Shown here piece by piece: positions 54,901 through 64,000 of a stretch of 64,000 nt of DNA; within the stretch, counting starts at the first letter, position 1; every line of letters begins with the position of its first letter. Under the pieces are notes generated by a model. That model saw only the letters and a program-made list of their open reading frames with translations, was not told the origin of the DNA and did not search any database. Source of the DNA: Tomocerus qinae (taxonomy: Eukaryota > Arthropoda > Collembola > Entomobryomorpha > Tomoceridae); the NCBI GenBank assembly GCA_020055645.1, contig CM034548.1, forward strand, positions 32,972,201 through 33,036,200. Direction: 5' to 3'. The position numbers and the translations under genes were made by a program.

Positions 54901-57900
54901 AAATATGGCTTCGGATATATGAATAGTCTCCAATGAGACTGCTCTAACCTACTACTAATACACAACGTAATGAACTAGCAGAAGCAATAACTATAACTAC
55001 GTTACTATTAGTAAAACCCTCACTGGTTGTCACGTTGTCAGATTGTCACTGTCACATCAACTTGGTTGAGCCGAGGGCCAATAATTAATTCAACATATTA
55101 TTATTGTTTCATTGGCACAAGCCAGACACGGCAAACAGCTACACTCTATCAATTTCACATATGTATATAAATACTGTACCCATCGTACTGAGAAGAGTAA
55201 CTTCTCCACATAACGGTTTGCCGATTCAAGCAACACTATTACCTAACCTATACAGATATTCCACTCACACTTGCACAACGCTTAGGTAAATCAAACAACT
55301 AGGAATCGTAGCAACAGACCACAAAATGACAAAATGAGAATCTAACCTTTTACTAACCAATAGAAAACGTTTCTTCAAAAATCCACCCAATGTTTTCACA
55401 TTTATCGTCTTTAATAAACAACTTGGAGTATCAGCAAAATTCACTAATATAATAATATAGTATAATAGTATGTTATTTACTATCTACTTAAAGTACTGTA
55501 GTCACCGGTCCACCACAAGTGCACTTTAGTTTATGGATATTCAATTCACAAAAAGTATATTTTCACCGTTTTAGTAAACTCCTGATTATAGGAGGAAATA
55601 ATATTCTCAGAAGAATTCTTTATTCACAAAGGTATCTTTCTTTTGACGTAGGTACTATATGTATGTGTCAGTTTGAGAAATATGGATAAAAGCTCCGTGA
55701 CACTTTTTCACTTTCTTTGTGCTGATTGTGTAGAGAAAATGGGTCTTTTATTTGTTTGAAGATGTTTTAATGATATTTTCTTAATGTGATGTTTTTCCGG
55801 GTTGTTAGCTCTTTTGTGGAGTGAGAAAAGAGATGTTTGGAGTGAGTTGCGAAAAGATTTGGAGGAGCGAGAGAGAAGAGACCCGTTCAAGAGGACAGAA
55901 GGATAGAGACTGAGTTGGTCGGAGTGAGGAACGCAGATAGACATTGTGGCTTCCTCCTTCAGTGGATATCATTGCATTAGTATCCAGTATCCACTACATG
56001 GAATTGGATTGGATTGACGTGTGTAACAAATATAATATCCCTGCATGCTTTCCTTTGCTTTTCCACTTGGACAGTGGACAAATATATAAGGTAGCCAACT
56101 AAAGTTATTTTATTGAAGTCGGGGCAAGAGTGATCTGGTCTCGTCTGGTCTACTTTTATTTCGTCGACTATCATGGCCATTGCAGTTTGACATGATTTTG
56201 GCCATCCTCTCCAGAATAAAATTGACTATCTTTCTGGAAATGGTTACTACGATGTAGTTACATAGACATCATGATAATATCATGTCCATATACTATTAGT
56301 TACATCTATACGTGAAATACCTAGCCACTTATCGTTTCTGTATTAGCAAAGCCTTAATTCATTGTGGCAGCCAACCTCCTTGCCTTCTTCCCCGCACAAA
56401 TCTTTCCTTCATACACACTTTCTTACTAATCAAATCAATAGCAACAATCACAGAAAGAACAAAACTCATCTCCAATATTCCAAAGTGTGTATTATTACAT
56501 GTCCATTCTCTGAATTGTATTTCTCTATGCACTCCACTTTATATTCATACATCCCTCTTATTTTATTCTATAATTTAGATTCTAGAGTATATACACACGG
56601 AACTAAATAAATTACATAGAAATTCCTGTTTTTTTCTAAATAATTGTCATTTAGCATGGAATGGATTTTCTTGGAGAAATGAGGTAGTCTAAATCTAGCT
56701 ACCTCAGCGCACTCATAACTCACCTCGTATGTATATCTTGCTCCATGAATTTCTATGAAATAGGATGCGAAGAGGAAAAACAATGCATATTTAATGAATT
56801 GCTAAAGCTAACCAACAAATAATCTATTCAAGAAATGGATCCCCAAGGGAATTAGAATAACAAATAAGGTAGGATTTGCATCTACGAGACAAATTTTTCG
56901 TTTATATTCGTATATTTTTGGTAAGGCTAACTACAATGTATAGTAAAGTACGGAATAATCAACAGAGGGATATCGGAATTGAATTAAAGATGCAAGTCGA
57001 CAAGCGTTTGCTACCTTGAGATCCTCCTTTACCATCACATCCTGAGATTTGGTAAATTCATTTCGATGCCAAGACTGGGTATAGTAAATCAGGGCAGAGG
57101 ATAAGGATAAGACTCTGTAGAAGCCAGAGCCAGACTGTTGTTTGAAGAGGACTTGTGAGAAATATGAGTTTCTCCAGCCAGCTAGCTAGTGCATTGTGTA
57201 TGTATTATGTATAGTGCTCCATAGCTGGAGAAGTGAGGAGTTCACTTCAGCTGTCTGGCTGACGATGAGTGAGTGAAGCTCAACGGAGACGACCCAGGTA
57301 CCTGGAGAAAAAATCTAGTCAAAAGAAATACTAATGGAGATTTTTTCTCGAGCTCACCTTTACACAGTGTGGAAGTCTGAATGGGTGGATATACCTTAAA
57401 TGCACGTTCTCTACATAAATATAAAGCGAATTAAACTAGCTGGCTCATGTTGGTTACGTAATAAGTAGTCGGAACATGCGGGAGAAAGAGCCGGAATGAA
57501 GAAAGTCTGTTGTTGCGAGTGTCTGATGTACTATCCCTTTATAGCACAATGTAGAGCATCAAATACTTATTTACTCAAATTCCCTTTCTACAAGTTTTCT
57601 ATTAGGTTTCCTTTCCACTTGTACTTTTCCATGTTTGGGAAGGAGAGCCACCAGGCATAGAAATAACATTCTCATGTCATAGAACAGACATTACTTATTT
57701 TGCACGTAGCAGGAGGAATGTATGGCCACCATAAGATTGAAGTCAGTGAGACAGGACAGACCATTGTAAACAATCCACATAGAAACTTGGCCACCGTAAT
57801 AACACGAAATTGTACCAGTAATGTGTCAGTATAGTTATTCTACTATTTATACTCCATCCACCCGAGAAACTTGATCAATATCGGTTTCCTCTCGTCTTGT

Positions 57901-60900
57901 CTCCTTCTCAGATATCTTGCGGCTTCTTCTTCCTATTACATCATCACCAACTTGCTTTTAGCATACGCTAACATCATCCTTTGCTATTTTTCTTAAGAAA
58001 AGAATGTTATCTATCTCCTAGGGCCTTTCATACCCCTCTCCAAATACTCCTTCTATGTCAATCAAAATCCTATTAGATAGTAAATCACGAAACGCCCTAA
58101 AATTCAGTTATGTGAGAAAATTAATTTACAAGATCACTTTCTTATAGATACTTCCCTCACAGTGCCAATCATCTAACCATCTCCATACCGCATCGAAAAT
58201 CCTTTCAGTCCCGGGTTTCAATTAGATACAAACAATGACACAAAGTATAGCTACAACCAATAATATCCTATTGTAAACAAAATGACAATACATTTCATTC
58301 AATTGCTCTAGAAACGACTTTTTTACTTTAACCGGACTGTCCGCAACTAAATATTTCCCATTCTAAGAATGTAGACATTCAACCCGTATTTTGTGATTCT
58401 AAAGAAAGTCTAAGAGTCTTAAAGCTCTGAATGTCACATCCTGTTTTTTTACCAAATGCTACAATTGTCAGCTCTCAATTCCGTATAGCGTTCTACAAAA
58501 GCCAAACTTTGTTTGCTCAATATTATTAGGTATACCATAGATGTGTATGTGGGAGTCTAAGTCTGTCGCATCAGTCGAAAAAGATTAAGGATTATTTTTA
58601 GAATCTTAACCTTTCCATGTGTTACAAGAGATAGCTCCTTCAAGAAATTATTTACTTTTCTATTGTTTAATGTTTAAGTTTGGGGAACAATACATTCGTA
58701 TTGACTTTTTATAATCTTTTAAGCTTTGGACTGCTTCGTGTGGATATGGATGTAAGTATCAATTAATCCGAGTTACATATTTACTGCTATTGCAAGGGGC
58801 CAAAATGAATTTGCTGACGATGCACCAGAAGTAGGCGATGAGGCGGTGATGTAGAACAAAACAGAAAGGCATTGTAACTTTTTTGTCTGCGATGCAACTC
58901 ATAAATCCAGAGCAATACAATAAATACAATGAACATGGAATTGAGCACTGCATGTGGTAATTATACAGAAGCAACCTAGAGAGAGTTATCACTATCAGTG
59001 CCATAGTCATTAAACGATCAGTACATGGTCATTCATTATCACAAATAATATAATAAATACTATATTACAAGCAAGAATAAAAAATTGCCTCATATTGGCT
59101 AAGTATAAATAAATGTGCGATGTACCACATTACTTTATTTAATTGCAAAATCTACGACTACAGATCGACCATTAACATTACAGTCTATAATTTAGTTCTG
59201 TTTCTGGGCAGTGTTTTATTTTAGCCGGCTCGGCTGGCTAAAATGGCCTACAATGGTATAAAATGGTCTAGTGGCAAAAATACCATTGTATATTGTTTAT
59301 GCTCACTGATGCGCGAACTCGCCTATTATATTTTCTTATCGGTTTTATTATTCTTCAATCTTTTTGTCCAAAGTTATTTGGTGATCATAGTAAGACTCTT
59401 AATAATACACTTCAGAGTAAAGTAATTATTGCCTAAATTGACAATGACTTTAGCGCTTGACAAGGAATGAAATGTCAAAGCTTTGCTTGGAAGCGCTCAT
59501 TAGTTTGTAATTCTCAATCCCCAAATAGAGACAGCGTACGTAGGTGAACTGGAGTGGAAAATTTAGCTGTGCACTTAAAATTATCAAAACCAAGGACTTT
59601 CAACTAAGATCATTGAGGATATCGCACACAGAAAATGTAATCTGAAGGAGAAATCCCCGCATGCATATTAATACATTGTTGTCATAATAACATTTAGTAT
59701 CTTAGTAGATAGTACTTATGAGGAACTATAATACAAATACCTAATCTACAAGGTACCGCTCTCCAATCCGACTAAATTAAGCTTTCTCGGGCGTGCATCT
59801 ATCAATGGACGTGGATGTGGTTTGAGTGTGTACGCTTCGTTGGTGTTGTAGTAGATTCATAAATACAACTTTTAGATAGCACATGCACGAGTTGTTGACT
59901 AAAATGGCAGAGCATTTAATGATTAGTTAAATGTCAGGGTACTCCATCATAGACAAAATCTACATTACCATGTGTCATTTCCCAATCGATAATAATATGT
60001 GTGGGTACAAATGGTACATTAGAATTTAGATACAATCTATCAGTAGTCATGAGGATTTAGTGATAATTATGAAAGTCATTACTATACAGCTACAACAGTC
60101 GACACCTAAGATGTGTCTTTTGACAGTAAATACTTGAATTACTAATGATTTGGAATTTGGACTCTAAGACGTTCAAAGTATCTATTTTAGATGTAAAATT
60201 GAGTCATTTTCCTGTATTCTCCAGTAAAGAGGGCGGATCATTAATGATTCAAGTGCAGCATTTTTGTTTGAAAAGAGTTCTGGGTTTTTTCTCCACAAAA
60301 TCGATACATAGAAACAAAATATACTGAACAGTTATGCCATGCTACTGTATTTCGAATCTTAATTTCTGTTTGCAAATACTTGGATAGGTCTATCCTCACA
60401 ATAATAATGGATACGGACAGTTCAGAGTGCAAATATACATTCACGCATGTTTATCAGTGTAAGGTGGCTGGTATTGAAATTAGCCAGATCTCAAGCACTA
60501 TTTGACACGGGACGACCCTATGTAGCGAAGTTGTCCCGATGAACTACAATAAACATCGGAGATCAGTTCTGTGGTAGATGAGCTATATACGATCCGAACC
60601 ATTCATGGAAAAGGATGTTGATGTAATGTACATATTTAACTTATGCTGTTCTTTGCATTAATTAAATGTAGTCGCCGTATGTAAATAATTACATTATGCC
60701 TTATGCCTAAACCATACTCATCATGGGTCTTGGCATTGCAAATGTACACACAATAAACTGAGCTATGTCTGGATGTAAACTCCGGAAGCGAACGGAATTC
60801 ATCTCATTTTCATGCAACACAGAATCTTTTACTACGAGTTTAAACGAATCCACTTGTGAATGTAGCAATCTATATATCTGTCGTAGTAAAGTTGGACACG

Positions 60901-63900
60901 TTGCCTAGTCAAAAATGTTACGACACTACGTTAATACTTTTTGAACTACTAATGGCAAAAAATGTTTTTTCCATTATAAAGACACAAAATAAGACAGCTG
61001 AAAAGCCTTTTTATAAGACCATATGAAACATAAATTGATTTTAAAAATCATGTACATTCGTATTGTAAAGGTTATTTTTAGCAATAAAGGTTTTCAAAAT
61101 GCATTGCTACATGTTTTACCCGATTCGCCCCCAAATTGTCAACACCTTTTCGTCAACACTATAACCTATTCTAATATAACCTAACCATGTATACTAAAGG
61201 TTTCGACAAAAAAGATGTTGACAATTTGGGGTTCTCCCGTTTCACACATCTGTGTAAACCGTAATCAAATTCCAATTAACGAATAATTACAGGTTGCAAT
61301 CAGTCCGTAATGACCACTAATAACATTACCTAAAATTTCCATCAATTTCATTTTAACTTTCACTCATCCGTGCATTCCGTTGGATTTTTATCAAACTAAG
61401 GCTAGTCTCGCTGTAAATGATTATATTTTGAAATGAATGGAGGACACAATCTATGGTTATGTATCCATCATGCTCCAGGCTCTTTTATGAAATTTTCAAC
61501 TGCTGAGATTTTCCCTTGAGAATCCATGGTTTAATCATGTCCACCGTTTAGTACTTTCAGTTTCAATGGAGAACGAAGCCAAAAGCCATTTTACATTCTT
61601 GGAAATGGTATTTATTATTTTGGAATACGTGTGATGACAGTGAAATATCATATACCGCTTCAACCTTTTAATTGCATTCTGATTGTTTTCACAAAAAGAT
61701 ATAATGGCAAAATAGGAGAATATTTTGTTTTTATTCGGAAGAATATGTACGGTATACAACGTTATTTACCATTTTCCAAGGGCAGCTCAGTCATGCTAAG
61801 AAGAGACTATTGGGTTTCCCTCCTTTATGTGCAATCTTGTGCAATATTCAAATTAGTTGTTTCCAGATAATCCCCTTAACAATTTTATTATAATTAACTC
61901 ATAAAATTAATTGTAGTAATAATAATTTCTTAAAATGAATTATATGGGAAGACAATCATAACATAGACAATAGATTCTAACTCCCCACCAATTTTTTGTT
62001 TTGAGAATTTGTTATTTTCTGAGTGTTTACATGGACTAGTCAGTATCCAAACTTACTAACACGCCCAATTCGACTACAATAATATAAACACCGTACCAGT
62101 ACTATTGTAAATGGTCTATTGCACAATGAAGCATTGCTCTCTCTTTCAAGATTCACATAGCAACGTAAACAATAGCTATGGATAGGGGTAATGCATTTGC
62201 AAAACGAGATTGGGAGAGCTCCCTTGAGAAAACTATTCGCTTTTCATCATTTCTTGCTATTTAGATCCAAATGTGGTGTATTTGAACAATTTTCTGAAAC
62301 CTTTGAGGCATTCAGTAATAACCCAGAAAGTATATATGAATTTAGCAGGGATTTTAGTTAATGGGTATTTAAATTGCGATCGACAGCTTTCTCTAGCTTC
62401 TCTTGCCGGTAGAGTGAAATTGATGAAGCAGAAATTGACCGCAAAACATGTAGGATAAATTATATTAAATAGAGTGATTGGAAGAGAAGAAGATCTAATC
62501 ACGTAATTGCAGTGGGACGAGAAAGTCAGAATAAATCACAGTCGGTACTTGTACCTTTACCTGACAACTATTAATCGTGTTTTAATACCATTTCCCATTT
62601 TAGGAAAAGTTCACTTTCATAAAATAAGTAGCTTTTAAGTAAGGAAGAAGGTAGGAAGATATCCTACCTTGTTTACCATTTCCGATGGACACTAATGTAT
62701 AAGCAATTTACATACCGTGGTAAGTCAGTGTGCATTTCAGAAATATCGGTTTCGGGTTTTTACCTTTCGGCTGAGTAAATACCGAGAGAGTATAGTAGTT
62801 TGGAACCTAAATTGAAACTTGAGAGTCTTGATGAATGTTTTCATGTATGGATATTGTGGATTTGTATCGATTGTGGGTTATATAGTAATTTGTTAATACG
62901 AGGGGAATAAAAGGGAACGGAAGGGAAAGAAGAAATGCGCACGAAGGTGATAATAAATTACAATAATATAAAACAGAGTGAGGAAGACGAAACTTGAGTC
63001 GACGAGGCAGATTAATGCCACTAAACGCACTAACGTAAACAACATGCATTAAAAGCTTGTTCCAAAAACAGTCCATAAATTATTAGCACATCTGGTTCGT
63101 TGCTAACTTCGTTCAATCCTCTCTGGGTGCGTCGGTCGGTCGGATGCTTTATTTTCGTCTGCACTCTTTCCCTCCTATACATCAGTAGATATGATACTAC
63201 GATGATGTTCATTCATAGTCTTACAATATACTCTATATTCAGAGAGTGGAGAGAAAGAGATGGGAAAGTAGTATTGCATCATATAGGAATGAACATTTCG
63301 TAGATATTATGCTAATACATAATGCTGAAGACATGAAAGGAGTGTGTGCAATATTAAGACGATGAAAGAAGCGAAATAAATAAAATCTCATAATATTGTT
63401 CCAACATAATGAAAGGGGATTGAAGCTATTTATTATAATCTCTATACAGTCTCAAGTGGTGCGCATGTATTATTTTTTATTATATTTAGACGTTATTTCT
63501 ATATAGATCAGTGTAGGTAAAGCCGTGAGGGAGGATGAAGAAGGTAATCTGTTTGTACCATTTGTCCTGTAGACAGCTTTTGTGTTTAATTTTGTATTTA
63601 GGTGTACCTAACGAAATGCTGTGCTCTAATTCTGTTAGTAACTCTGTCTGTCTGTTCTATGGGAAATTAATCATATTAATCCGGATGCTTCCATTTACGT
63701 TTGTCTTCACTTGATTCCATTAAGCACATTGCACTACTGCTTCGTAAATCAAATACGTTCTTAGCTCTTAGCTATCTCTGTACTCGTGCATCTTTACTTT
63801 ATCACACACGCGTTATTAGAATCCTCCTTTTATATATAGGAGTAACTCATACAAATAATAATACAAACCGTAAGAGTCCAATTAATATCATTTGTCTGCC

Positions 63901-64000
63901 AGTTAACTTATTGACTTTTTAACAATTATACTTTAAACGCAAAATTTATGAGATTTACGATAACTTGCTTTGTTAACAACAATTTTCCTTATGCAAATTT
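42948..64000. other. Long stretch without recognised genes
   Basis: The first few hundred bases (to about 43450) are less AT-rich and probably hold the MGAT4 5' UTR and promoter, although I cannot place a start site. Beyond that, no frame on either strand combines splice sites with a protein family I know. The longest frame (minus strand, 53679-54158) has no supporting context. The region could be intergenic, regulatory, or intron of a gene whose exons lie outside. One small inverted-repeat element is listed separately. Confidence 0.6.
61129..61231. repeat. 103-bp MITE-like element with 26-bp inverted ends
   Basis: CCCCAAATTGTCAACACC at the left end (61129-61154) faces its near-exact reverse complement at 61206-61231, with about 50 bp between. 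No coding capacity. Probably a tiny non-autonomous DNA element or a hairpin. Confidence 0.65.

Noticed and set aside
56673-56706. GAGGTAG and CTACCTC facing each other, recalling let-7
   Set aside because: Only eight bases pair and the sequence after the seed differs from let-7.
62264-62458. Frame after a good-looking acceptor, 61 codons from its first ATG
   Set aside because: Two frames on the + strand and one on the - strand are open together, and none matches a known family. I briefly considered an LSm-like fold but the key Gly and Asp spacing is absent.

Overview
This window looks like nuclear DNA from an AT-rich invertebrate, most likely an arthropod. Coding exons are short, separated by GT-AG introns of about 0.1 to 3 kb, and clearly richer in GC than their surroundings. 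The F-BAR protein on the left reads like the insect Nervous wreck family. I cannot place the species. There is no sign of bacterial, organellar or viral DNA. I found no tRNA or rRNA gene.

Layout. (1) 1-24582: a Nervous wreck / FCHSD-type gene on the + strand, 18 coding exons, 5' end outside the window. (2) 24583-30095: AT-rich intergenic DNA. (3) 30096-34132: a degenerate tandem array of units of about 690 bp, carrying a decayed copy of an ING-type PHD-finger exon. (4) 34133-36540: non-coding DNA with a hairpin, a 151-bp tandem duplication and a 686-bp foldback element inserted in its second copy. (5) 36541-37711: a small + strand gene ending in an ING-type PHD finger, 5' end unresolved. (6) 37712-39682: a minisatellite and small repeats between convergent genes. 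(7) 39683-42947: a complete ten-exon MGAT4 gene (N-acetylglucosaminyltransferase IV) on the - strand. (8) 42948-64000: about 21 kb with no exon I can recognise.

The three genes work in unrelated processes: membrane and actin remodelling at synapses and endosomes, chromatin reading, and Golgi N-glycan branching. They do not form a pathway. The unusual material is the 29-39 kb segment. There an ING-type PHD gene, a relic of the same kind of exon, a tandem array, a foldback element and a pair of dispersed direct repeats lie together. I did not find a convincing new multi-gene system. All exon models were built by eye from reading frame, splice sites and family resemblance; every splice junction reported within the Nwk and MGAT4 models keeps phase.
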